Shown here one piece after another: positions 1 to 8,084 of a stretch of DNA of 24,533 nt (the first letter of the stretch is position 1; every line of letters starts with the position of its first letter). Under the pieces are notes generated by a model. It did no database searches, was not told the origin of the DNA, and worked only from the letters and a program-made list of their open reading frames with translations. The DNA is from an uncultured Prevotellaceae bacterium (GTDB taxonomy: Bacteria > Bacteroidota > Bacteroidia > Bacteroidales > Bacteroidaceae). The position numbers and the translations under genes are program-made. Location: the NCBI GenBank assembly GCA_902771155.1, contig CACXVS010000043.1, forward strand, positions 1-24,533. The letters run 5' to 3'.

Positions 1-1
1 C

Positions 2-25
2 TCTATATTTATATATAAATATAGA
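2..25. repeat. AT-rich perfect palindrome, possible terminator hairpin
   Basis: Two 12-bp arms of T/A sequence (outermost pairs t2-a25 and c3-g24) form a perfect inverted repeat without a loop. The plus strand continues with a T-rich run at about 29-35, so it could end a gene lying left of the window. The stem is almost entirely A/T, so the terminator reading is weak and cruciform-prone spacer DNA is an alternative. Confidence 0.35.
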
Positions 26-58
26 AGTATTTTTAGGGTATGGGAATGGCTATAAGAG

Positions 59-84
59 AACTGCAACACTGCAACAACTGCAAC
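59..84. repeat. Three tandem copies of (A)ACTGCAAC
   Basis: The unit AACTGCAAC, ACTGCAAC, AACTGCAAC occurs three times head to tail (units of 9, 8 and 9 nt), and a related AACTGCAA is found again near 147-154. The stretch is not coding. Function unknown; it could be slippage-derived spacer sequence or a protein-binding array. Confidence 0.5.
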
Positions 85-165
85 GGTTTTGTGTCAACTT
101 GAAAAAAATCGAAGTAAAATGAAAAATTTTCGGCAAAGTATTCGTGAACTGCAATCAGAAGGTAT

Positions 166-173
166 TACCTTTG
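166..173 (+). promoter_or_regulatory. Orphan Bacteroidetes -7 box
   Basis: TACCTTTG matches the TAnnTTTG -7 consensus of Bacteroidetes housekeeping promoters. The expected -33 position holds only a weak match (TTCG near 141-144). No gene follows on this strand, since the downstream sequence is antisense to the remnant transporter gene. It may be a relic promoter or drive a short noncoding transcript. Confidence 0.3.
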
Positions 174-270
174 CAGCGTCGAATTGAAAAGCGGAGAGAC
201 GGGGCTTGAGGATGAGAATTGCGAACTTTGAATCTGGAAATTGCGCGCGCTGAATGTAGCAATTGATTCC

Positions 271-1036
271 TTAATTATTGTAGAACTTCATCACGACACA
301 GTTGACACCGTTGCGGTAGTTGTAGTCGATATCGTCGCAGAGTTTGTTGACAAGCAGGAGGGAGAGGTCGTTGCCCTTCGACAGAGTGGTGGGGTTGAGG
401 GAGATGTCCCTGACGGGATTGGACGACTTGCCGCCCGTCTTGACGAAGACTTGGATGCCGCGAGACTGCCTGTCATCATCGTCCATTATCTCCATCACTC
501 GGATATCGAAGTAATGCTTGTCCTGATGGCCGTCATTCACCTTAGCACCCACAATGACGTTCATGATATCCTCTACACAGATGGCCACTCGGGTACTCAG
601 CATCTTGGGCATCTCGCAGATCTTGAGGAACTGGAGGATGTGGAGGAAGGCAGCATAGGAGTCGGACTGGTCGTAGGTGACGGAGAAATCGACACAAGGG
701 ACATTGATGCCTTTGGGGACAAGGGTGAAACGATCGAGCAGACTGTTATGGCGCGTGATGAGCCAGGACGTCAACAGGCAGCCTGCCAGAGCGATAACGA
801 CGCCAATGGTGAAGAACCACCAGAACTGACTGGGGAAACAGTGCTCCATGATCCACAGGGAGAGCAGGATGAAGACAGGCTCGGAGAGGATGACGCCTAG
901 AGACAGGTCAACTCGCCCACGGGTGACATAGACGGAGCAGAAATAGAACAGGAGGGCATAGGGCAACTGGGCGGTGGTGAGAAGTCAGCTCTGAGTAGGC
1001 GAGGAAAGGCTTCCGAACATGATAATTCTCGACCAT
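271..1036 (-). pseudogene. Frameshifted, 5'-truncated MATE-type transporter remnant with C-terminal HATPase-like domain
   Basis: The longest intact frame (966 down to 271, from a TTG codon) has two to three hydrophobic segments ending near residue 70, then a soluble part resembling anti-sigma/histidine-kinase HATPase folds: an N-box-like EDIMN near residue 130 and an LLLVNKLCDDIDY block near the end. The reading continues upstream in another frame: an ATG at 1036, one base after the sufE stop, gives MVENYHVRKPFLAYSELTS, which resembles the internal YYQAT-KP-LAY segment of MATE transporters. A one-base frameshift near 985-975 separates the two parts. A full MATE protein has about 12 membrane helices, so the 5' half is gone. 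The HATPase G1 Asp appears replaced (KTGGKSSNP where D-x-G...NP is usual), which also suggests decay. Alternatively the 966-271 frame could still make a small membrane-anchored HATPase-like protein. Family assignment is by pattern only. Confidence 0.55.
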
Positions 1037-1037
1037 C

Positions 1038-1454
1038 TTACTTTAGACTGAAAGCCAGGGCGTAGGCGCGTATCTGTTTCACCATCGCCACCAGACCGTT
1101 GCTGCGCGTGGGCGAGAGGTGCTCCTTCAGACCGATCTCATCGATGAAGTAGAGGTCGGCATCGAGGATCTCCTGGGGTGTATGGCCGGAGAGTACACGG
1201 ATGAGCAGGGCCACGATGCCCTTCACGATGAGGGCGTCGCTCTCGGCGGTAAACCTGACCTTTCCGCCTTCATAATCGGCCTGCAACCACACCCGGCTCT
1301 GACATCCGTCGATAAGGTTCTGCTCGGTCTTGTACCGCTCGTCGAGGGGCGGCTGTTCGTTGCCCAGGTCGATGAGCAGTTGATACTTGTCCATCCAGTC
1401 GTCGAAACCGGAGAACTCCTCAATAATCTCGTCTTGTATCTCGTTGATCGTCAT
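1038..1454 (-). CDS. sufE: SufE-family Fe-S cluster assembly protein
   Basis: A 138-residue cytoplasmic protein of normal SufE length. SufE accepts sulfane sulfur from the cysteine desulfurase SufS on a single cysteine and passes it to the SufBCD scaffold for Fe-S cluster assembly. The acceptor is Cys51 in IDGCQSRVW, the same position as in E. coli SufE, and the surrounding conserved features (WMDKYQLLIDLG at 20-31, the C-terminal SPTRSNGL) are all visible. The ATG at 1454 overlaps the stop of the U32 gene by four bases (ATGA), so the two are translationally coupled in one operon. No sufS, sufB, sufC or sufD gene is in the window. The identification is firm; whether it serves Suf or another desulfurase is inferred. 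Confidence 0.93.
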   Translation of the reverse strand: MTINEIQDEIIEEFSGFDDWMDKYQLLIDLGNEQPPLDERYKTEQNLIDGCQSRVWLQADYEGGKVRFTAESDALIVKGIVALLIRVLSGHTPQEILDADLYFIDEIGLKEHLSPTRSNGLVAMVKQIRAYALAFSLK

Positions 1455-2704
1455 TTCTCTTCTGATTTTTCTAATTTGAACAGTTTATCGCTGGGGCGCA
1501 CCTTCTCGGGTACTGCGATGGAGACGCGCGTGCCTTGCTGGGCCACTTCCACAGGACCGTTGTCGTCGTGGATCTCATCGGCGGTGACATAGATGACACC
1601 CGTAGTAGGACCCGTGATGAGCATCTTGTCGCCCACCTTAAACGTGTCGGCCTCTACAGTGAATTCGGCCACGCCCAACTTCGAGTAGTACTTCGTGCCC
1701 TTGCCGATATAAACCTTACGCTCGGTGGCGTTAGAGCCGTAGTGCTTGTTCCACTCGCCCATCAGCTGACCTTGATAGTAGCCATCCCAGAACCCTCGGT
1801 TGAAGACAGTGGCGAGGCGCTCGTCCCAAGCATCCTTTCTCTCCTCGGTAAAATCACCGTCGAGCACGGCCTGGATAGCCTCCTTATAGCACTTTACCAC
1901 AGTATAGACATACTCGGGTCCGCGGGCACGACCCTCGATTTTAAACACACGCACACCTGCGTTCATCATCCGGTCGATGAAACGCACGGTCTTCAGGTCC
2001 TTGGGCGACATGATGTATTTATTGTCGATGGCGAGCTGATAACCCGTCTCGTTGTCGGTAGCCGTATAACTACGACGGCATATCTGGATGCACTCGCCTC
2101 GGTTGGCTGACCGATTGGCAGCATGCAGACTCATGTAGCACTTGCCACTGATGGCCATGCAGAGGGCACCGTGACAGAACATCTCGATGCGGATCTGCTG
2201 ACCTGAAGGACCGCAGATATGCTCGGCCTCGACCTGACGATAGATGTCAGCCACCTGGTCCATGTTCAGTTCGCGGGCCAACACCACGACATCGGCAAAC
2301 TGGGCATAGAAGCGCAGGGCCTCGATGTTCGAGATATTAAGCTGGGTGGAGAGGTGCACCTCCTGACCCACCTTGTTGCAATAGGTCATCACCGCCACAT
2401 CCGAGGCGATGACGGCAGAAATACCGGCCTCCTTGGCGGCATCGATGATCTCGTGCATCAGGGGGATATCTTCACCATAGATGATGGTATTCACGGTGAG
2501 ATAGCTCTTAATGCCGTGCTCATTGCAGGTGAGGGCCATCTCCTTCAGGTCGTCGATGGTGAACACCGAGGCTGAGTGGGCCCGCATGTTCAGCTTTTCG
2601 ATGCCGAAGTAGATGCTGTCAGCACCTGCCTGAATGGCTGCGGCCAGCGACTCGCGCGAGCCAACTGGCGCCATAATTTCGTAATCCTTGATATTTTTAC
2701 TCAT
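1451..2704 (-). CDS. U32-family protein (RlhA/TrhP-like RNA hydroxylation family)
   Basis: 417 residues, cytoplasmic, no signal peptide. It begins with a TIM-barrel-like U32 segment (IMAPVGSRESLAAAIQAGADSIYFG at about 10-34) and carries the U32 signature around 174-192, E-x-F-C-H-G-A-L-C-x4-G-K-C-Y-M-S, with further cysteines at 205 and 209. U32 proteins were first listed as peptidases (collagenase PrtC), but E. coli members RlhA and TrhP/YegQ take part in hydroxylation of 23S rRNA or tRNA and use conserved cysteines, probably for an Fe-S cluster. Its coupling to sufE fits a cluster-dependent enzyme. The C-terminal 80 residues resemble the beta-barrel domain of this family. The start is fixed by an ATG 8 nt after a TAATTTTG -7 box, giving nearly no leader. 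Which RNA it modifies cannot be told. Confidence 0.85.
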   Translation of the reverse strand: MSKNIKDYEIMAPVGSRESLAAAIQAGADSIYFGIEKLNMRAHSASVFTIDDLKEMALTCNEHGIKSYLTVNTIIYGEDIPLMHEIIDAAKEAGISAVIASDVAVMTYCNKVGQEVHLSTQLNISNIEALRFYAQFADVVVLARELNMDQVADIYRQVEAEHICGPSGQQIRIEMFCHGALCMAISGKCYMSLHAANRSANRGECIQICRRSYTATDNETGYQLAIDNKYIMSPKDLKTVRFIDRMMNAGVRVFKIEGRARGPEYVYTVVKCYKEAIQAVLDGDFTEERKDAWDERLATVFNRGFWDGYYQGQLMGEWNKHYGSNATERKVYIGKGTKYYSKLGVAEFTVEADTFKVGDKMLITGPTTGVIYVTADEIHDDNGPVEVAQQGTRVSIAVPEKVRPSDKLFKLEKSEEK

Positions 2705-2709
2705 TACGG

Positions 2710-2741
2710 TTGCAAAATTACGAAAAATCTGCGTAACTTTG
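2710..2741 (+). promoter_or_regulatory. Promoter of the peptidase-GH97-SusC-SusD operon
   Basis: TTGC at 2710-2713 and TAACTTTG at 2734-2741 are 20 nt apart, matching the Bacteroidetes -33/-7 layout. Only 6 nt separate the -7 box from the ATG at 2748, so the mRNA is predicted leaderless or nearly so. The -33 box overlaps the -7 box of the opposite promoter, so both promoters probably cannot be occupied together. Confidence 0.7.
2713..2720 (-). promoter_or_regulatory. -7 box of the U32-sufE operon promoter
   Basis: On the minus strand the sequence reads TAATTTTG, a full TAnnTTTG match, with 8 nt between it and the U32 start codon. The transcript would therefore have only a few leader bases. 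The -33 match is poor (TTGC at a 23-nt spacing). The box overlaps the -33 box of the divergent promoter. Confidence 0.65.
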
Positions 2742-2747
2742 CACGCA

Positions 2748-3536
2748 ATGAAGAGATTTTTCTATTTCATGGCCGTTTTGCTACTGTTGAACTGTGCCAA
2801 ACAGCAGCCTCAGCACTTCACACACGAAGTGCTGAACCGCATGACACCCGTGAAGGATCAGGGCGAGAGTGAGACCTGTTGGATCTATGCTATGCTTGCC
2901 GCCATAGAGACCGAGCATCTGGCTTGGGGCGACTCGGTGAACCTCTCACCTTATTTCATAGAGAAGATGATGGAACAAGAGCCTGATGCACCAGAGAACA
3001 AGCGGGGCATGGGAGCCACCCTGTTGCAACTGATACAGAAATACGGCATTGTGGGCTACGACGCCATGCGCAACATCGACACACCAGCCCCCAAGTGGGT
3101 GTTCATGTTGGGAGCCACCTACACCACCCAGGAGTTTGCCCGTAGTGTGTGCGCCCCCCACGAATACATGGCCCTGACGAGCAACAACAACGAGCCCTAC
3201 TACCAGATGACAGATATCGACGTGCCCGACAACTGGTTGCACAACCGATTCTATAACATCCCCATGGACTCTCTGCTCGCCAAGACCGAGCGCGCCATCC
3301 GACAGCATCACGGGGTGTGCTGGGAAAGCAAAAATCACGCTATGGCCATCGTAGGCATCGCCCACGACAGCATCGGGCAGAAGTACTTCATTATGAAGAA
3401 CTCATGGGGCAGCGACCGACCTCACAGCGGTCTCGACTACCTCTCGTTCGATGACTTCAGGCGCACCACCTTAGCCGTCGAGATGAACAAGGCCGCTTAT
3501 CAGAATAAAACAATAAACCAAAATACCTCACGATGA
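2748..3536 (+). CDS. Papain-like (C1 clan) cysteine peptidase, predicted lipoprotein
   Basis: 262 residues from the ATG at 2748; an earlier in-frame ATG at 2688 is rejected because it lies upstream of the promoter. A short signal peptide ends in LLLLNC16, a tolerable Bacteroidetes lipobox, so the protein is probably lipid-anchored. The mature part starts at once with the catalytic segment, without a propeptide: Gln in PVKDQGE (about 38), Cys44 in ETCWIYA, His197 in NHAMAIVG and Asn218 in IMKNSWG form the papain Gln-Cys-His-Asn set. The closest known type by eye is the Bacteroidetes C1 or bleomycin-hydrolase-like group. Its stop overlaps the GH97 start by four bases, so it is the first gene of the glycan operon. 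A role in opening glycoprotein or glycopeptide substrates, or in processing surface Sus proteins, is inference. Confidence 0.82.
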   Translation: MKRFFYFMAVLLLLNCAKQQPQHFTHEVLNRMTPVKDQGESETCWIYAMLAAIETEHLAWGDSVNLSPYFIEKMMEQEPDAPENKRGMGATLLQLIQKYGIVGYDAMRNIDTPAPKWVFMLGATYTTQEFARSVCAPHEYMALTSNNNEPYYQMTDIDVPDNWLHNRFYNIPMDSLLAKTERAIRQHHGVCWESKNHAMAIVGIAHDSIGQKYFIMKNSWGSDRPHSGLDYLSFDDFRRTTLAVEMNKAAYQNKTINQNTSR

Positions 3537-5398
3537 TGAAAAAGATCTTAATGATGGCTTTCGCCTGGTGCTTCGCCCTGACGATGGGAGCCCAACAGCC
3601 GACCTCGCCTAATGGCAGACTCAGTGTATCAACAGCTGACAAAGGACTCTCAGTGTGTTACCGCCAACAGCAAGTGCTGACGATTGCCGAACTGGGTTAT
3701 GAAGGGCTCTCACAGCATCTGGAACTGCAATATGCCGGAGAAGTAAAGACCGACTACCAGATGATAGCCGGTAAGAAACTGCACTGTATCAACGAGGCCC
3801 GTGAGTATAGGGCAGAACTGGCTGAAGGTCTGCAACTCGTGTTGCGACTCTATGACGATGGTATGGCCTTCCGCTATGAACTGAAAGGCAGGAAGGGACA
3901 ACCACAACCTAAGGAACTGACCACCTATGTCATTCCCGAAGGAACCAAGCGCTGGATGATGCAGTGGAGCGACGCCTACGAAGGATTCTTCCCCCTGACC
4001 ACCACCGCAAAGGTAAAGGCCGTACCCAGCTTCTCAGCCCGTACCCTCTCATCCGAGGGCTATAACCTGCGATGGGGCTATCCCTTGCTCATGGAGCCTG
4101 AAGACGGGGTGTTCGTACTGCTATCAGAGGCCAACATCGAGCGCCAGCATAGTGCCTCGTGCCTGTTTAACGGCGAGGGTGACGCCTGTGAGCGCTTCAA
4201 GGTAACCCCTGATACCAACGAGGTACCTCTGACAGACTTTTGGCAGAGTCCCTGGCGCGTAGCCATCATCGGTGAGGCCTCCGACCTCATCACCTCGACA
4301 CTGATCACCGATGTCAGCGAACCTTGCAGACTAAAGGATACCAGTTGGATCAAACCCGGTGTGGTGTCGTGGATCTACTGGGCCTATAACCACGGCTCCA
4401 ACGATTACGAGATCATCAGGAAATACGTGGATATGGCCGTCGCCCTGAAACTGCCTTACGTGCTGATCGATGCCGAGTGGGACGAGATGAAAGACGGCAA
4501 GACCATCGAGGACGCCATTGCCTATGCCAACAGCAAGGGCATACGCCCGCTGATATGGTACAACTCTAGCGTGGGTTGGATCGACGGGGCACCCACACCG
4601 AAGTTCCGTCTGAACAAATCCGAAGACAGGGAGAAGGAGTTCGCCTGGTGCGAGAAACTGGGTGTGGCCGGTGTGAAGATTGATTTCTTCTCGGGCGATA
4701 CCGAACTGAATATGACCTACTGCATCAATCTACTGGAGTGTGCAGCAAAGCACCACCTGCTCGTCAACTTCCACGGGGCAACGATTCCCAGAGGATGGCA
4801 ACGCACCTACCCCAACCTGCTCTCTACCGAGGGTGTCTATGGGGCGGAGTGGTACAACAATGTGCCCACCTTCACCAATCAGGCTGCAAGACATAACGCC
4901 ACCCTACCCTTTACCCGTAATGTCGTAGGACCTATGGACTATACACCCTGTACATTCAGCGACTCACAACACCCGCATATCACGACAAACGGTCATGAAC
5001 TGGCTCTCACCGTACTCTATGAGAGTGGTCTGCAGCATCTGGCCGACAAGCCAGAGAGCTATTTCGCCCAACCTCAGGAGGTACAGGACTTCCTCTCTGC
5101 CCTACCCGCTGTTTGGGACGAGACGCGCTTCGTGAGTGGCTATCCGGGAGAGAGCGTCGTCCTGGCTCGCAGAAGTGGCAACACATGGTATGTGGCTGGC
5201 ATCAACGGCACCGACCAGGTAAAGACACTACAGACGAACCTGAGTTTCGCAGGAAAGACAGGCTGCATCAGACTATTTACCGACACCGCCACCAAACCCT
5301 GGGATATAACGACCACCGACGTATGGCCTACATCCGTGGTATGCCAACCCCGCGGCGGGTTTGTCATCGTGATTTGTCCAACCAACAGTAACCCCTAA
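3533..5398 (+). CDS. GH97 glycoside hydrolase, retaining type (alpha-galactosidase or alpha-glucosidase)
   Basis: 621 residues with a signal peptide ending near LTMGAQ (about 21), so exported to the periplasm. The GH97 layout is complete: N-terminal beta-sandwich (about 28-270), a TIM barrel starting at WIKPGVVSWIYW (272-283) and a small C-terminal beta domain. In the barrel GVKIDFFSGD places an Asp at 384 and GAEWYNN a Glu at 439. This spacing of 55 is that of Asp415 (nucleophile) and Glu470 (acid/base) in the retaining alpha-galactosidase BtGH97b, whereas the inverting alpha-glucosidase SusB lacks the nucleophilic Asp. A retaining mechanism is therefore predicted and alpha-galactosidase is the best guess. 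The start may be ATG 3533 or the adjacent ATG 3536. It overlaps the peptidase stop and is followed 11 nt later by susC. Confidence 0.92.
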   Translation: MMKKILMMAFAWCFALTMGAQQPTSPNGRLSVSTADKGLSVCYRQQQVLTIAELGYEGLSQHLELQYAGEVKTDYQMIAGKKLHCINEAREYRAELAEGLQLVLRLYDDGMAFRYELKGRKGQPQPKELTTYVIPEGTKRWMMQWSDAYEGFFPLTTTAKVKAVPSFSARTLSSEGYNLRWGYPLLMEPEDGVFVLLSEANIERQHSASCLFNGEGDACERFKVTPDTNEVPLTDFWQSPWRVAIIGEASDLITSTLITDVSEPCRLKDTSWIKPGVVSWIYWAYNHGSNDYEIIRKYVDMAVALKLPYVLIDAEWDEMKDGKTIEDAIAYANSKGIRPLIWYNSSVGWIDGAPTPKFRLNKSEDREKEFAWCEKLGVAGVKIDFFSGDTELNMTYCINLLECAAKHHLLVNFHGATIPRGWQRTYPNLLSTEGVYGAEWYNNVPTFTNQAARHNATLPFTRNVVGPMDYTPCTFSDSQHPHITTNGHELALTVLYESGLQHLADKPESYFAQPQEVQDFLSALPAVWDETRFVSGYPGESVVLARRSGNTWYVAGINGTDQVKTLQTNLSFAGKTGCIRLFTDTATKPWDITTTDVWPTSVVCQPRGGFVIVICPTNSNP

Positions 5399-5409
5399 AA
5401 CTAACATAA

Positions 5410-8079
5410 ATGAAATCAGGATACTGGCTTGCGCTACTGGCACTCACCATCGCCACAACGGCTGATGGTCAAACTAACAATAACGACTCTACAACGGTAA
5501 GAATCGGATACTCGAAAGGCGACAAGACTACCGTAGCCGGTGCTATTGACCAGGTGACGGAAGCCCGCATGAACAAGGGTCTGATCATCTCGTCGCTCGA
5601 TGCGTTAAGTGGACAGGCCGCCGGTGTGCAGGTGACACCCGCAGGTAGTCAGGAGGCGATGGTATCGGCCGTACGCGTGAGAGGCACCACCTCACTGACG
5701 GGAAAGAACGACCCGTTGGTGATCATCGACGGTGTGACCGCCGACATCTCTATCCTTTCGACCATCTATCCCGCCGACATCGAGAGCTTCACCATCCTGA
5801 AGGATGCCTCGGAGACAGCACAGTACGGCTCGCGTGGTGCGGCTGGTGTAATCGAGGTAGCCACAAAGAGAGGTAAGAGTCAGCCTTTCCACATCTCGTA
5901 CGACGGCAGCATCGGCTTCGAGTCGGTGTACAAGCGTATGGAGATGCTCGACGCCAACGCGTTCAGGCAGGTAAACCAGCACCTCGGCAGGAATTTTATC
6001 GACAAAGGATACGACTCGAACTTCAACAAGGAGATTGAGCGCACGGGATTCGTGCAGAACCACCATGTGGCCTTCGGCGGTGGTACGGAAACAGCTAACT
6101 ACCGTGCATCGGTAGGTATGATGGAACACGAGACGGTGATCAAGACACAGGGAAACCGTAACCTCATTGCCAAACTCGATATCACACAAGTGGCCTTCGA
6201 CAATCATCTGACGGTCGATCTTGGTATGGTGGGGTCGCTACAGAAGATCAATTATCTGCCATACATGCAGAAGCTGCTCTATTCCGCGGCTACCTTCAAC
6301 CCTACCTTCCCCACCACGAAGAATCAGGACGGGAAATACGACCAGGTCACGGAGGCCATCTGGATCAGCAATCCCCTCGCACTGCTCGACATGGACAACA
6401 ATGAGGATAACGGACACCTCAACGTGCACATGAAGGCGAAGATCATCCTGTCGGAGAATCTGACCTTCCGCGCCTTCGGTTCCTACTCGTATAACTCGGT
6501 GGAGGACAGCCACTACTACCCCACCAGCGTATGGAACAGAGGAGAAGCCTACCGCAGTCATGAGAAGAACGAGAACATGCGCGGTAATGCCTCGCTGACC
6601 TATATCCTGAATACAAAGCACACCACACTGAACCTCATGGCCCTCGCCGAAGCTGAGTTCCTGCGCTCCACAGGATTCTTTACCACCGCCACAGGATTCT
6701 CGACAGATGCCTTCTCTTACGACAAACTCTCAGCAGGAGCCAACCGTCCATGGGACGGAACAGACTCCTACTACATCGACTCACACATGGAGTCGTTTCT
6801 GATGCGTGTCCAGTACACGCTCTTCAACCGTTACACGATAACAGCCAACGCCCGAGGCGATGCATCCTCGAAGTTCGGTAAGAACCACCGCTGGGGTTTC
6901 TTTCCCTCTATCAGTGGTGCATGGGTCATCAGCCAAGAGCCCTGGATGAAAAAACTCGGCATCATCAACAATGCCAAGTTGCGTGTGGGCTACGGACTCT
7001 CGGGAAGTCAGGCAGGTATCGACTCGTACAACTCGATGCAGAACGTGCACCCCAATGGCGTCGTGCCCTACAACGGCTCTATCGCCACCACTCTCGGCAT
7101 TATCCGCAATGCAAATCCTGACCTGAAATGGGAGGTGAAGAAGACCTTCAACATCGGTTTCGACCTGACCATGTGGGAAAACCGTCTGGCACTAACCTTC
7201 GACTACTATATGTCGAAAACTAAAGACATGCTCTATGTGTACGACGTTCCCGTACCACCATTTATCTACAACAAGCTTTTGGCAAACCTCGGCTCGATGG
7301 AGAGCAGCGGTATAGAGATAGGCTTCGGCATCACCCCGCTGCACACCAAGGAGATGGAACTGAGCTTCAACATGAACTGGTCGTTCCAGCGTACCAAACT
7401 GCTCTCGCTCAACGGATGGTATAACGGACAGTACCTCACTGCACCTCAGTCGCAGGCTATCTCCGCCCTCTGGGGAGCAGGTTTCCACGGTCCCAGCGAC
7501 ATCGTAAAACAGATTGTGGGCGAGCAGATAGGCATCTTCCAACTGCCTCACTGCAAAGGGCTTAAGACACTCGAAGACGGCACACAATACTACGACGTCA
7601 CCGAGGAGAGTTACAACTGCGGACAAGCCATACCCAAGGCCACCATGGGTTCGAACATCGCCTTCCGCTACCGCAACTGCGACGTGACCCTTCACCTGAG
7701 CGGTGCCTTCGGACACAAGATCTATAACGGTACGGCACTGACCTACTCCAACTTACTTTCGCTACCTAACTATAACCTGATGAAGGGGGCACCGGAAAAG
7801 AACCTCGTATCGCAGGTCATCAGCGACTACTGGCTTGAGGATGGCGACTACCTGAACTTCGACTATGTCACCATAGGCTGGAACGTGCCTCTGCACTTGA
7901 AATATGTGCAGGGACTGCGACTCTCCGTCTCTGTGAACAACCTGGCTACTATTACAGGCTACAGTGGTCTTACGCCGATGATCAACTCGAGCGTCATCAA
8001 CGGCACACTGGGCATCGATGACAAGAATGTTTTACCCGTCTATCGCTCCTATACCATGGGCGTCAGCATCAAATTCTGA
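5410..8079 (+). CDS. SusC/RagA-family TonB-dependent outer-membrane transporter, short N-terminus
   Basis: 889 residues; signal peptide of about 21 residues (cleavage near ADG-Q). The protein goes almost directly into the plug domain: TVRIGYSKGDKTTVAGAID (about 30-48), DALSGQAAGVQVTP (63-76), VRVRGTTSLTGKNDPLVIIDGV (87-108), and ILKDASETAQYGSRGAAGVI (129-148). A 22-strand beta barrel follows and ends in MGVSIKF with the aromatic terminal residue expected of outer-membrane proteins. Usual SusC proteins are about 1000 residues and carry an 80-90 residue carboxypeptidase-like (CarbopepD_reg_2) domain before the plug, which is missing here. It pairs with the SusD gene 5 nt downstream to import oligosaccharides across the outer membrane with TonB energy. 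The substrate is not evident from the sequence; the GH97 gene next to it suggests an alpha-glycoside. Confidence 0.95.
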   Translation: MKSGYWLALLALTIATTADGQTNNNDSTTVRIGYSKGDKTTVAGAIDQVTEARMNKGLIISSLDALSGQAAGVQVTPAGSQEAMVSAVRVRGTTSLTGKNDPLVIIDGVTADISILSTIYPADIESFTILKDASETAQYGSRGAAGVIEVATKRGKSQPFHISYDGSIGFESVYKRMEMLDANAFRQVNQHLGRNFIDKGYDSNFNKEIERTGFVQNHHVAFGGGTETANYRASVGMMEHETVIKTQGNRNLIAKLDITQVAFDNHLTVDLGMVGSLQKINYLPYMQKLLYSAATFNPTFPTTKNQDGKYDQVTEAIWISNPLALLDMDNNEDNGHLNVHMKAKIILSENLTFRAFGSYSYNSVEDSHYYPTSVWNRGEAYRSHEKNENMRGNASLTYILNTKHTTLNLMALAEAEFLRSTGFFTTATGFSTDAFSYDKLSAGANRPWDGTDSYYIDSHMESFLMRVQYTLFNRYTITANARGDASSKFGKNHRWGFFPSISGAWVISQEPWMKKLGIINNAKLRVGYGLSGSQAGIDSYNSMQNVHPNGVVPYNGSIATTLGIIRNANPDLKWEVKKTFNIGFDLTMWENRLALTFDYYMSKTKDMLYVYDVPVPPFIYNKLLANLGSMESSGIEIGFGITPLHTKEMELSFNMNWSFQRTKLLSLNGWYNGQYLTAPQSQAISALWGAGFHGPSDIVKQIVGEQIGIFQLPHCKGLKTLEDGTQYYDVTEESYNCGQAIPKATMGSNIAFRYRNCDVTLHLSGAFGHKIYNGTALTYSNLLSLPNYNLMKGAPEKNLVSQVISDYWLEDGDYLNFDYVTIGWNVPLHLKYVQGLRLSVSVNNLATITGYSGLTPMINSSVINGTLGIDDKNVLPVYRSYTMGVSIKF

Positions 8080-8084
8080 ACATT

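Larger units (their letters stand above)
1..270. other. Gene-free left edge with palindrome, short repeat and orphan promoter motif
   Basis: No coding region is supported here; the plus-strand reading frames are short or antisense to the remnant gene that follows. Visible structure: an AT-only palindrome at 2-25, three copies of an ACTGCAAC unit at 59-84, and a TACCTTTG promoter-like box at 166-173. No open frame of useful length follows that box: an ATG near 212 runs only 13 codons. The stretch may be the decayed 5' part of a lost gene or the end of a neighbouring mobile region. No tRNA or riboswitch fold was recognised. Confidence 0.5.

Noticed and set aside
59..84. Possible CRISPR-like repeats
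   Set aside because: Units are 8-9 nt and directly adjacent, without spacers or cas genes.
241..900. Long plus-strand open frame (219 codons)
   Set aside because: Antisense to the transporter/HATPase remnant; repetitive Val/Asp/Leu composition typical of a shadow frame, no domain.
1451..2704. Literal peptidase or collagenase function for the U32 protein
   Set aside because: The U32 label is historical; characterised relatives act in RNA hydroxylation, and no protease active site is visible.
2688..2747. Upstream start of the peptidase frame
   Set aside because: It lies before the -7 box and inside the divergent U32 gene; the ATG at 2748 directly precedes a signal peptide.
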